Notes under the pieces: generated by a model | Seen by the model: only the letters and a program-made list of their open reading frames with translations | Database searches by the model: none | What the model was told of the DNA's origin: nothing | Part shown: positions 25,337 through 38,500 of the stretch, piece by piece | Numbering within the stretch: position 1 is the stretch's first letter | Layout of the letters: each line of letters starts with the position of its first letter | NCBI RefSeq assembly: GCF_003589595.1 | Contig: NW_020656077.1 | Span: 6,322,748 to 6,386,747, forward strand | Source: Hyposmocoma kahamanoa | Lineage: Eukaryota > Arthropoda > Insecta > Lepidoptera > Cosmopterigidae | Reading direction: 5' to 3' | DNA length: 64,000 nucleotides | Program-made: the position numbers and the translations under genes

Positions 25337-26731
25337 TAAGAAAGTTCACCCTGGAGTGCAGTGCAGAAGCAATAAGAGAAATTTTGAACGCGATATTTGG
25401 GATCGTCTGTCGACCCAACGGTAGAATAAACAGTCGTGGTTTTTTCCAACGACTCGATACCTCTAACTTTATAGTTTAAATTACAATAAAATATTATTAA
25501 AAAGATTGCCATGATTGTAATTTTAAACTGTGATTTGTACAATGTTCAAAAACATTTTGCATAAATTATTTATTGACCGCAACCCTAATGGACTTTTAAA
25601 TTAACAAGAACTTACGCTGACAAACAAATGTGTTAAAAAAGTAGAAGTGACATTTTGGGGAAATTTTAGGGAGTGTTCAGAGTTGAGGCGATATTCTAAA
25701 ATTGCTTTGGATCCTACTCCTGTATATAACACCCTGAAATCACAAAAGTACAAAAAATATTAAATACGCAGCTCCTATATTTTTATACTTAAAAATATAA
25801 TTAAAAATCTATAGATAGAGCTAGACCAAGTATTATTAGAAATAGTAAAACTATTTTTGTACTTTCCTGTGTACGTTTCCCTCGGAATCATTCCCTAAAA
25901 TTACATTTTTACTTTATATCTGATAGATCTATTAATTTGAAGGTGGCATTTTTTAATAACTGCAATAAAAATATATATATTTTTTGCTAAATTTTTATAA
26001 ACAGGACTTGGAATGCGAAACTCCTTCCGATAGTCAAATGTCAATGTAAATAAAATAATTATTTTTAATATAAATAAATGAATAAATATATGCAATAAGT
26101 AATAATTAATACGTGTTGATTGCAGTTCGTGTTTGTGACAGTTTCAAAACTTGTTATACCAATAATGTTTTAACTTATCGCGGTATATGTTTTAAATTTG
26201 TTGTATGCTGTTTTATGCAATTTAATAAAGAATAATAGTAACAGATGACATAAATATTGTTGTTTTAGAACAATAGTACTGAACCAACAAGCTCTACTTT
26301 TCTTTTCTTTTTTTTTTTGTAAAGCCGTCATGCGTTTTCTACTTAAATATTTGTGTGATATAATTTATCCTGAAGATGCATTTGCGCAAATATAAAAATG
26401 TTGGAGCCAAAATGTCACCTGATTTTTTTATTCTTTAGATTTTTCATACAATATTTGTTAGGCTCATTTTTGTTTTTATTTTTAAATAATTCCCACTACA
26501 ATCGATTGAATATAAAATTGATCATACCACATTAATATTTTAGTTGAAATCAGTAAAGATAAAGATTGGACGTACGTGCAAAAACCATTGTCAACAAACT
26601 CCGTTAAAGATTGTTTGTTCCATACTATAATTGTCTAAATATTATCTATGACCTTTTTATAATAAACTTGAATCACTGGAATGCATATTTGATGAGTTTA
26701 CTAACGACTACGCCTTAATATATGCATGCAT

Positions 26732-26910
26732 ATCGAGTTCTTAGTTTTTCGCGATTGTTACACTTAGGAAATGAAACTATTTTTCCGGATTTAAATTGCG
26801 TTTGTTTCTTTTTTCATGGAGTCCACCGTGACTACGGAACCTGTAAAGGGCTCGAAATATTGGTTCGTTCGAATACGCGATTTAAATCCGGAAAAATAGT
26901 TTCATTTCCT
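26732..26910. mobile_element. Foldback element with 12-bp target repeat, copy A
   Basis: The element starts ATCGAGTTCTTAG and ends TTTCATTTCCT. Inside it, AGGAAATGAAACTATTTTTC pairs with its complement at the right end. Flanks ATATGCATGCAT (26720-26731) and ATATGCATACTT (26911-26922) agree in 9 of 12 bases. Confidence 0.65.
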
Positions 26911-28130
26911 ATATGCATACTTGCTAACACATAAATTGTAACCATACATTGTAACATAATTTTGTATGTTGTATGTGATTTTATTCTTGTATCTGATTTA
27001 ATGCACGTATCGCCCGCCACAACTGGCAAGTTTTAGTACCGATATCATTTTACCTGTATCAAATTTTATAATCATACTTGTTATCTTAAATCATTTTACA
27101 ATTCTTTATTTTATTAACAGACTATATTTTCTTAGTGATTTGTTTTATGTTTTATAGAAAAAAAATTTACTACTTGTAATAATATTTTTTTGAATACTAA
27201 TACTTTAGATTTTATTTGTATTTTTTGCAGAATGTTATTTTCGTATAACGATTAATTAATTTTGTGTTTTGTAGTGTGGAACACATTTTTGTTTAAAGTT
27301 TTATTTTATTTCTGGACATTGAAAAATTATTCTCGTATTTTATGATGGATGACTTGCAAAGGCTTGCTCAAATTTCGTCCTTCTGTAATTTAAGTGCAAT
27401 TTTGCCGTCCATGGAAAGCTACTGGTAGTTTTGTACTGGAAGGACTAACGAGAATCAGTATAAAAAAATTAACGTCATATTTTGTATTCAAACGCTTAAG
27501 TATCCTTAGCCAAGGAAACAACAAGTAACAACCGCTATGTTGCTCTTTGATACGACCTAACAGGTTGTATCATTGAAAGACTGCTGAGTTGTTGCTACGG
27601 TAATTATGGAACAAGTTTAATCTAGACGAGCGTCATTAGATTAAACTATTTCGAAAACACGAACAATGTGCAAATGGAACAAATTATTCGGTTTCAAGGT
27701 GCCACAGTATATGTACATATTTTCATGTTAATTCGTAACGTCCCATAACGTTAAAAAATTGCTTTTGATAAAAGTATTTCAAAAACTACTTTATAGTCAA
27801 TTAAGAGAATAACGAAAAGGTTAATAAAAGTGCTATGTCATCATCATTACTACATAATGTCGATTTAATGTTGTTTCCAGTGATATGTACATACATTAAT
27901 TAACCCTTAATTTTTATTAATATTTTATTTGCACAATTTCAGTCCAGATCTCTACGTTTTGTGAACGTTTTACTAATGAGAATTTTATTAAAGAAATTAG
28001 AATTGACGGAATGTTTCATTTTTATTTACTTTATCACCATTTAAGTTTTAGCTTGATAACGTGACTTTGAGAATAAAAAACTAGTAATTACAAAAGAAAA
28101 ATGGCCAGTCAATTAGTTGTTAGCTTTCTT

Positions 28131-28304
28131 GGTCGTATTCTAGTTTTTAGGTTTACTTTACTCAATGCCTAAGTCAGGATTGCAATGGAAACACAAGCAC
28201 TGGAAATACGACCCTAATGGCAGGGACTTGAGTATGATTTCGAGTGCTTTAAACCATACTCAAATCCTGACTTGAGCATTGAGTAGAGTTCTAGAATACG
28301 ACCC
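28131..28304. repeat. Foldback element
   Basis: The arms carry GGTCGTATTCTAG and CTCAATGC..AAGTCAGGATT, matched in reverse complement at 28262-28304. The inner part repeats GGAAATACGACCCTAA. Confidence 0.7.
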
Positions 28305-29383
28305 TAAGATCATGTGGAGCATACTAAGTCAGCTTGTCGCTGTAAATGAACTTGAAATTTAATAAAAGATATATTTAGGTGCTTCATAATTTCTACTGAG
28401 TGTGATGTATGGCCCAAATGCAACTGTGTACTTGCACTCAATTTTGAGCGCAATGGTGCATTTCGGTATAGCGAAATGTTAAAAATCCGCTCTGTTATTT
28501 AGATCTTTTCTGGACACTGTATACTTAAAATCTGGTCATTTAATTTAATACAAAGATAGAATAAGAAATTGCATGAGTACCTATATAAGAAAATAAAAAT
28601 CAATTCAGGGAGTTCATAATCATCACTGAAGACGAGGCAGTATAACCTTAGATCTTTGCTTTTCATTTATGAACGAATAAAACAAAAAAAATAATTTCAG
28701 AACGAAGTTTCACTCTACCACCTCAAACGTATGGCGCCCCGTAAACGATCAAATAATTTGTAAAATTTATCCTTCAAACTTCACATTTTCTTCAAACAAT
28801 TTTGACAAACTTGCGTGTACATAGTTCACACACGGTTATCTCTTTCTCCAGTCGTGCGTACGTACGTATATACATACCATAGTGTTCTGTGGTATGTACC
28901 ATACTATTATTAATACAATGGGTCATATTATCTCTTTGTAATTTGTGAAATGAGATAGCTATTGCGTAATAGATAAAGCGTTTCTGGCGTTAACTTTAGC
29001 ACTATGTATAAGAAAAAAGAAATATAAGTTGGTATAGAGAATGGTTGAAATTACAGAGAAAAACCTAATCACGAAAATTTGTTTTAGGAAATGTTGTGCA
29101 CAGAACCAGACGACTATATGGAATCTAGCAAGGTGAACGCACAAGTAATAACTGAAGTTTGGTTCGACAAAAATCCATACCTTCAAACGTGTTTATCAAA
29201 CACACCGTCAATCTAGATTTAAATCAACCACTTATCAAACATTGTTTGACAAACGCATCAAACACGACCGCAGACGATTGAAACAAAAAGTTTGACTACG
29301 AGATATTACGCACTCAGTGACTCAATTTTCCACAGAGTACTTATTTATTATGGTCAATTTTCCCAAGTTTCATATAAGTGTAC

Positions 29384-29424
29384 ATTACGGGCATTGACTT
29401 ACATTGTAAGTCAATAATTACGGG
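29384..29424. mobile_element. Excision footprint of a CATTGAC MITE
   Basis: Perfect 8-bp repeats ATTACGGG (29384-29391 and 29417-29424) flank only 25 bases. These read CATTGACTTACA joined to TTGTAAGTCAATA, the outer 12-13 bases of both MITE ends with nothing between. The footprint lies 98 bases before the nischarin ATG, probably in its 5' UTR or promoter. Confidence 0.8.
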
Positions 29425-29514
29425 TTTCAGTTTTTGTTGAGTTTAGGTTGTATTTAGATATCATCGTAATTAAATAAGAATTCTTATGTGGCCAAGTCAC
29501 CAATACAATAAATA

Positions 29515-32500
29515 ATGTCGTCTTTCGTAAATCATAGGAACGAGAGCTCGTTGAGTGTTGACGAAGCGTGTACAAAGGACAATGTTACTTATTACAAGAT
29601 TACAGTTAAGGTGGGCGCCGTGTACTGGATCGTGTGGCATCGGTACAGTGACTTTGTCGACCTGCATGATAGGCTGGTCACCGACCACGGCGTGGCTAAA
29701 GATCTGCTTCCGCCAAAGAAGGTCATCAGGAATAAAACACCAAAGTTTGTGGAGCAGAGACGTGAAGCTCTTAACGAGTACCTCAAGAGCGTGTTCAATT
29801 ATTTGACGCTGACGATGCCGTACGAGTTCGCGCACTTCCTTGATTTTCATTTGTATGATATTTTCTTCCTGTTGCAAGATTTGGCAAAAAAACTTTTCCT
29901 AGAAGGAGATAAAATGCTGCAAAACGAAAAGTCACACAGGTTCACGCCGATGGAGGTGAGTCCTTGAGTACAATATTATTGTGCAACAAATGTAGCAAAA
30001 TTCCGCTAGTTTATTCTGTACCTCAGCTGGAAGAGCGTCAGGCATGGTATGCTGATGGCACTGATTCCAATTCATCCAGATTGAAGGGATTTTCTTTGTA
30101 TTAATTAAAGATTATATTTTAATGTTTTACTAAAAAAATTTACATTTGATATTAAATATTAAAAGTTGTAAACAGGCAAGTGAAATTACTGCTTGCTCGG
30201 TATGCACTGCTTTGGTACTTGGTACTTGGTGTAACGGGCTGGTGTCCGCAACTCGACGTCAAGGCGCCTACTTTGCGTGTGGTATGCACTGCTTTATTCA
30301 CACTGTCTTTTTATCTTAGATGCAGGCACATAATGTATGCATACCCACTACAAATATAACAGTTAGTAAAAATAAAAAAGAAGAGGAACTGAAAACTGTG
30401 AAAGGGGTTCACTTTTGTGACACATGACTACTTTATGCCAACATCAAAGTAAAGGATTAGGAAATGGATGGGATGAAAACCAGAAAGGAAATATTTTAGG
30501 GCCCCATGGTGTTATTGTCATTTCAAATTAAAAGCCTTTATTATTCCCATTGACTTACAAATAAATGGACGATGGGTCTAATACAAAAACCACGAAAAAA
30601 ATGTCCCAAGTCAACCTATTTAAACGTAGTGACATGTCAAGGAATATGAAAAAGCTAAAACGTTGAATTTAAATTGTAATGTCATCACAGTACTGTCTAA
30701 TTTTGCTTGCTTCGCTGTCAGTTGAACAAACGAAGACTAAAGCGTGAATGACGCTCTGTATACGATTTTAACGCCCTATAAGTTCGGACACTTTTTAGCA
30801 CGGACCCGACGTCCATATAATTGTAAGTCAATGATTATTTCTTAATTAATTAACATAGTTTTCAGTAAATTCAGTTTTAAATATCATTGAAGTTACAATA
30901 TAATGTAGATTTAGAAAATATATAATTTTATTTATATATTTATTATTATTTTAGATTAAGGACCCCATGTTGGGTATAGGCCTCTTCCAACTTCTTCCAC
31001 TTAACTTTATCCTTTACTACTTCTATCCAGTGTGGTCCTGCTGTTGACAGGATGTCATCTCCCCATCTGCTCCTTGGTCTTCCTATTTTTCTTTTACCGT
31101 TTGGACCATTCCATTTTATGTTGGTGTCAGTCCATCTGCTGTCTGTTAATCTGGCTATGTGTCCCCCCATTGCCATTTTTGTTTCTTGTCATATTGTAGG
31201 GAATTTCATATCTGTGATTTTGGCTCTGGATCTTATTGTTTTGCTATTACTCTTGTTGTTTCTTCTTATTTTCAAGATATTTCTTTCCATACCTCTTTGT
31301 ATTTTTCTTAAGTTTAGCTTTGTTAGTAAGCCCATGTCTGACAGCCACAAGTCAAACTAGGTAGGATGCATGTGTCTATTACAGTTTTTTCAACATTAGG
31401 TTGAAGTCTCCTTTTAATATTTCTTTGTGGTTCCAGAAGTTTTTCCAGGACATGGAAAATTATTCTACATTCTATATTTCTTCCCAAATATAGTGATCCA
31501 CATTTTCAATTTTCTTCTTTCTCAATTACTACTTTAGGTGTAATGCTATTTGTAATGATTTTTGTTTTTGAATAGTTCATTTCCAGTCCTACTTTTTTGC
31601 TTTCTGTATTGAGACTATTGAGCATTCATTTCAGGCCTTCTATGTTTTCTGAGAACAATTACTATATCATCAGCGAATCTGAGTTGTGTAAGGTAATTTT
31701 TATTTACTTTGATGCCTTCTTTTTTCCTGTTCAGTGCCTGAAATATGTCCTGAAGTACTGCAATAAACAGTTTTGGTGATAATGGGTCTCCCTGTCTTAC
31801 ACCCCTGTTGATGGGGAATTCTTTTCCCTCAGTTTGTAATCTTACTCAGCTCATGCTATTGTTATATATCTCTTTTAAGGTGTTAATATGTTTGGTGGGT
31901 ATCTTGCAGTGTTGCGGCTTTCCATATGGAGCTGTGGGAGATGCTGTCGAAGGCCTTTGTATAGTCAATGAAGGCTAAATAGAGAGGTTTATTAAATTCT
32001 TTATATTTCTCTATTATTTGTTCCACTGTTTGCGTGTGGTCGGTGGTTGAGAAGTCTGATCTAAAATCTGCTTGTTCTATAGGTTGGTGCTTATCTATCT
32101 ATTCAGTTATACTACTGAGGAGCAGTGAAGTAAAGGCTTTGTATAAGCTCGATAGGATAGTTGGCAATATTGAGCAGATCTCCTTTTTTGTAAATTAGTA
32201 TAATGTCTTAGGTATTTTTTCTGAGTCTAAAGTACAGTTGAATAAAATTGTAAATGGTGTAGTTAGAACTTTAGATGCTGATTTTAATAGTTCGTTGCTT
32301 ATACCATCAGTTTGGCCTTCAGCTCTTTTCTTATATCCATTACTACTTTAGGGTAGTTTTAGTCACATTGTATGTTGTTCGGAAAATATTTGTTGTTCTT
32401 CAGTACTTCGACTTTCCTCCATGCTAGGGTTAGAGATACGAGTATTGGTCTTGATCTTTTACTGCTGATTTTTTACCTAACCTTTGTGTGCTGCTGATTT

Positions 32501-35500
32501 CCCATTCGTCGAACTCTCTGAATCTTACTTTCTCGCTTATTTTATTCAGTGTCTCTAAGACCAATGTTATTAGTTCACTATTGTTGGATTCAGATTCTTT
32601 AACACCATGAAGTATTAGATTATTTCTTCTGACAGCCCTTTCCAGTCTGTACATTTTTGTTTTTAGAGTATCTATCTCTTTCTTGAGTGTCCTGTTTTGT
32701 TCGATAATTGGAGCTATTTTTTCTTCAATGGTTTTAGATAGTGAACTCGTCAGGTGATCAGATTTTTTCTGCAACTCTGCTCTAAGTATCTCCAATGATA
32801 GTTGGGTCAATGTAATTCTGTTTGCGATCAAGCTCCAGCAACGAAAAAAAATATTGTCATTTACCTATTATGTTACTTTAAATTTAAAAAATAAGGTAAA
32901 TACATGGAACAAACAACTCCGAACTGTAATTAGTGGTTATCACAATAGATCAATCAATGGATGGAGTGATGAGAGGCCGCATATGCCCCGAATAAAGCCA
33001 CATAATAATAATAAATTAATCTTTTTAGCCTTGGGAGAGGCGAGTCTAAAATAGGTATAATAATAATAATAAGGTAAACACAGATCTAGAAAGACGACCT
33101 TATTCCTGATCACATGATTACATCTAATAAGGGTATCGCCACATTTATCGACACAGAATCGTACTAAGACAGAAAAAGTTATATGTACATGCAATAAAAG
33201 CGCCAAAGACGTAGTGCATGCGGCGGTCCGAGCGGCAATGAAATGCCCAACCATTTTTTCACTCTTATTGCATGTGGACATAAAGCTGACCAGCTTAGTG
33301 CGACTCTGTCTATAAGTGTGGTGACTCCCTACCTGTAACAGTATGGAAAGTGGCACAAACTAAGTCAATAACATCAGTTGTAACTCTTAACTAACGGGGC
33401 TGATCCCGAGTAGGTGGCGCCACGGGTAAATACAACTCTAAGTTCTCTCTTAAGTTACCATGTTAATACTCTTTTTATATTCCTTATCTATTATGTTTAT
33501 TATATGTAATGAGTTAAAAATTATTAAAATTTTCCAGCTTCACGCAATAAGTGAACGTCTAAAAATTGCATGTCCACCGAGTGAGAAGGAGGATCAAATG
33601 TATGACTTTAGCCATGTACTGGACTTCTGCTCTCAGCTGCGAGCACTCAATGTTGAAGGCAGTTATGAGAAGCTTGGGACCAGCAACATAGTGCCCAACG
33701 AACTGCATTTTGACCTAGTGTCCTTTAAGAATTTGGTAAACTTGAAAATTTTGGGTGTTCCCATGGCATGCATACAGAGTGTTGGTGAGTACACTTGAAA
33801 TAGTAATTTTTTTTAGTATATTGGTTTATTTCTGTGGATGATGATTCTCATTCGAAATAGATGCTAAGAAGTTGTGTTGTGGTTACCACTCCCTTACATT
33901 GTACATCATACTTTACAGTAATTATTATAAGATTGTGTGATGAGTATGCACACTATGCTAAGGCAGGAAAATCAAAAGTCTCTACCCTTGACGTGATCTG
34001 TATGAGACTAGTCATTAGACTTATATATCAATAAGAAATTCAATCCGTATTAACGAAAAACGAAGTCACAGCATTATTATTATGAATATACAGATAGCTT
34101 TCCAGAATAACATTTCATCTCAAAACACTTTTTTATCAAGAAGACTATTCAAAAAACTAAAGTATGTCATAAACCTACCCAATGACATCAAATATGATTA
34201 TTTTAACCAATGGAAAGCTGACTGTCTAATTCATAATAAATTTTAGCGCGTTCTGAATGCAGTTGATTAAATAAGTAAGAAAATTAACATTGTGATTCAG
34301 GCTATTATTCTTGAAAAGCGATATACAGTTGTATGTATAAACCATATACAATTGTATGATGACTCATACATAAATATATTCAAACTCAGTCATACTGCTA
34401 TAGGTTTTTTGTAATCAGTTCATACGCAATTAATACAATTTTTTGTATATCTTGTGTGTCTTGCTTCGTAAATAACAGTGTAATGCGTGCTCTAGAAAGA
34501 ACTACAATTTTTCATAATTTATTACCCCTGTTCTAAAGAAAGGTTCCAAAACAGTTATAACTAACTATAGACCCATCTCTAAATTGTGTATTGTGTCTAA
34601 GGTGATGGAAAAAATTGTTTATACCTAAGTTTATTCGGCATTGAAAAACTCATTTAGTCATTACTCAACATGGCTTCCTTTGAAAAGGCCTACAGTATCA
34701 AATCTAGTTTTGTTAAATGAATACGTCTCATTGTCTATGGACAAAGGATACAAAGTAGATGCCATCTATACTGATTACAGTAAAGCATTTGATAGAATTG
34801 ATCATGTTATCCTTTGGACTAAACTTTCCAAAATTGGTATATGGGGTGATCTATTACGGTGGTTCTCTTCGTATATTAATAATAGATCTCAAGAGGTAGT
34901 CGTTAATAATTATATATCCAGTTGGGTTACAATACCTAGCAGTGTGCCACAAAGTTCATTATTAGGGCCGCTGCTTTTAATTATTTTTGTTAACGATATT
35001 GGTGATTGCTTTCGCTTCTCTAATCTGCTGAGCTTCGCAGATAATATGAAAATATATGCCAAGATTTCTTCAGTTGATGAAGCTACTGCTCTCCAATCCG
35101 ATTTATCTCGTCTTGACGATTACTGTGTTAGCAATAAGCTAGACCTTAAACCCTCTAAATGTTTCTCAAAGACTTTTTCGCGTAAATTTAATACTATACG
35201 TACCTCGTATAGCTTGAGAAACATTGATCTTCAACATAAGATAGTCATGAACGATCTGGGGATCATTCATGATTCTAAGCTAATTTTTGTTACTCATATA
35301 GATGCTATTGTTTCCCAAGCTATTAAGTCACTTGGATTCATAATACGGAATTCAGTCAGTTTCTCAAGACCTAAAACTCTCTGGATACTGTATTGTGCGT
35401 ATGTCCGTAAATTGGAATATGCCTCCCAAATTTGGAATCCTTGTTATCAAATTTATGTAGACAGAGTTGAACTAGTCCAGGAAGAAATTATGAAAATCTT

Positions 35501-38500
35501 ATGCAATAAAATGGGCAAGTCTTTTAATTTAATCGAATATCCACGTCTTTGTAAGGATCAACACATATTGCCTCTTATTACTCGCCGAAGTATTGCTGAT
35601 TTAGTGTATTTGTTAAACATCAGAAACGGTGATGTCGACTGTCCCGAATTACTGAGTAGTATTGTGTTTAATATACCTACGCGTTCCATGAGATACTACC
35701 GTCATGTTGCAGTTCCGCCGCCGCTGCACAGTGGGCTGATTTCGAAAAGTGTGGACTTAAGGCTTGAAATTGTTAGGATCGGATTCTACTAGTCAATATG
35801 ATAATTTTATGTTCTGGAACTTTTTTCGTATCTTCATCTATACCAATATTATAAAGAGGTAAATTTTTGTAAATTTGAATATTTGTATTTCTGGAACTAC
35901 TCAACCGATTCAGAAAATTCTTTCATTAATAGAAAGTTACAGCATCCCCGAGTGATATAGGCTGTTGTAATAGGATTACTATTGGAATCTTTATACGGGG
36001 CGCAACTAGTAGTTATAGTTTTTGAGTAATAACACTTTAAAAAATGTTTGTAGAAATATTTAAGATTTGACATAATTTATTTTAATTTCGATATTATGCG
36101 GTACATTCTCGACACGAGAAAAGATAGCACACATAAAATTAATGCCAATCAAAAAGATAATAACATTATTAATATCAAGACGCAGCAGTCTCATCACCCT
36201 AAAATGTCACTTGTTTTGCTAAAAACACACGTGTAAACAATGGGGAGCTTATCATAAACACGAACAAAAGATCAAGGTTGTTAAGAAATATGCTTATCTT
36301 TGACAATTGTGGTCAAGTTAGAATAATAGCAGGTAGTAATTAGGTCAGTTTTTCCCATTCGAGTAAATTTCTCTCAGAACGTGATTACATTTCGTAAGAA
36401 ACGCACTACTTATTTTCAAATAATACCCTTTTCTTGGAAGTTTTATAAAAATGGTTGGTGAATTGGTGACTAACCTAGACTTATTTGTAAAACTAAAAAA
36501 AAGTGGCAATATTAAAAATGCTGCGGCATTATTTGATATTATAAAAATTAGTTTAAACAAAAATTTAAGCGAAGACAATATCAAAAAGTTGAAAGCGTTT
36601 TGTGCAACATGTTGTTCTAATCTTCACAGAAATTGGCTCAGTGCTAATAGAAGAGAAGAAGATTGTATAAAGAAATATAGTAAATGGTTGGATGCAGATG
36701 TATTATGGCCCGATTATGTTAGGAGTGCTTCAGAACAAAGCAACGAACCATCTACGACCACGCCTATTACATCAGCACAATTTGCAACATCATCAAAAAT
36801 AAGCGGTGGAACCTATACTGAGTTGAGTCCAAGAAAACCTTTCTGTGATTTAGGGCCTAAACAAAAAAAGAGTCGCGCTGAGAATATTGATAACACAATA
36901 CCTTATGATGAGATATCGTACGTACATTCCATGAAATGAAAAGCTGATGGTCATGGTGACATTGCCAAAATCGTTGATTACTTGCTTAAAAATCCACAAG
37001 ATGTGAAAAAAGTAAAAGAATGTATTAGTAACAAAACTGAAAAACCATTGTTTGATGCAGATGAGGCTTTAGGTTTGTTTGTATCACGAAAACTATCCAA
37101 GTGGCAGTATAATACATTGAGAAAAAGTGTTGCAGAAAAAGGTGTGCATATATTTCCTTCCTACTTTAAACTCCAAAAAGCAAAACAGTCGTGCTATCCA
37201 CCTAAAGAGGAGATTACACTAACAGAGACCACTGCTCAAATAAAATTGCAAGCGCTCTTAGATTTGACAGCAAGCAGATTATTAAAAGCTATACCGTTAA
37301 ATGACGATTGTAAACAAATGAAACTAATAAGTAAATGGGATTTTGACGGTGCCTCGAATCAAGTTACATATAAGCAAACAATAGAATCAGAAACGGAAGA
37401 TAATGGAGATGATTCCAGCGTATTTATGGGAAGTTTAGTGCCCATCAAGTTAGTTTCTGGAGAATCAACGATTTGGGAAAACGACTCGCCAAATTCAACA
37501 CATGTGTCGCCCACTATTTTTTAGATTCTTTAAAGAGAATAAAGCAACCGTAATACAGCAAAAGACATCAGAAGAGTCTGAAATTGACCAACTGCAGACT
37601 ACAAAAGTAGAAGATATTGAAATTACTCATTCCTTACTGCTTACTATGATAGACGGTAAAGCCACAGCAATTTTAAGTGAAACATCAATCCAACGATGTT
37701 ATATGTAGGTATATGTAAAGCGTCTCCCAAAGAAATCAATGAGTTAGATCTTACATCATCAAAAAATATAGATACCGAGTTATATAAATATGGCCTATCC
37801 TCATTGCATATGTGGATACGTATGAAGGAGTGTATTCTTCACATAGCGTATAGATTAGATTTGAAAACGTGGGTTGTGAAAGGTGAACAAAAAGCCGCTC
37901 TGGAAACTAGAAAAAAAATTATTCAGGACGCCTTTAAAGTTCAAATGGGTTTATTGGTTGATGTTGTTAAACAAGGTCATGGTACAACGAATGATGGAAA
38001 TACGGCAAGACGATTTTTCTCAAACTATAAAACATCAGCTTCATTCGTCATTACAGGTGTTGATGAAAATTTTATTAAAAGGTTTGCCACAATTTTGCAA
38101 GTCATTTCTTCGGGACAAACAATAAATATAACAAAATTTAAAGAATATGCTGAAGTAACTATGAAGTCAATATCGACAGATGTCGATATTGACAAAACCT
38201 TAGGTAGACTTGCTGATATTTGAAATGCAATAGTTGAAAGAAATTGTTAAAAGCGTTTGCTATTTGGGTATTGTCTGTCAGTCGTCATCATCGTCTGTCG
38301 TCATCTTTTAAACTCGATATGTTTCTGTCAAATTTTTGTTCTGCTTGGTTTGTTAATTTATTATTTAGTGCTTTGTTAATCCTATTTAAAGTTTGGAACT
38401 TCTTAGCATGATAATATAATACTTTTTCTATTTCTAGGGAAGTTTTATTTTTAATAATAATATACAACAAAAGAATTTAAAAAGTCAATGTATATCACTA

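Larger units (their letters stand above)
24602..29383. other. Spacer between FHIP and nischarin
   Basis: It holds the FHIP 3' UTR, the GC-rich element, foldbacks at 26732 and 28131, and AT-rich unique sequence. The nischarin promoter should lie in its last part, but no clear TATA or initiator was identified. Confidence 0.6.

Noticed and set aside
24826..25542. 238-codon minus-strand frame
   Set aside because: It runs through both ends of a repeat element, matches no family and shows no exon structure.
32940..33356. 138-codon minus-strand frame
   Set aside because: No domain, crosses repetitive sequence, and lies in a nischarin intron without exon signals.
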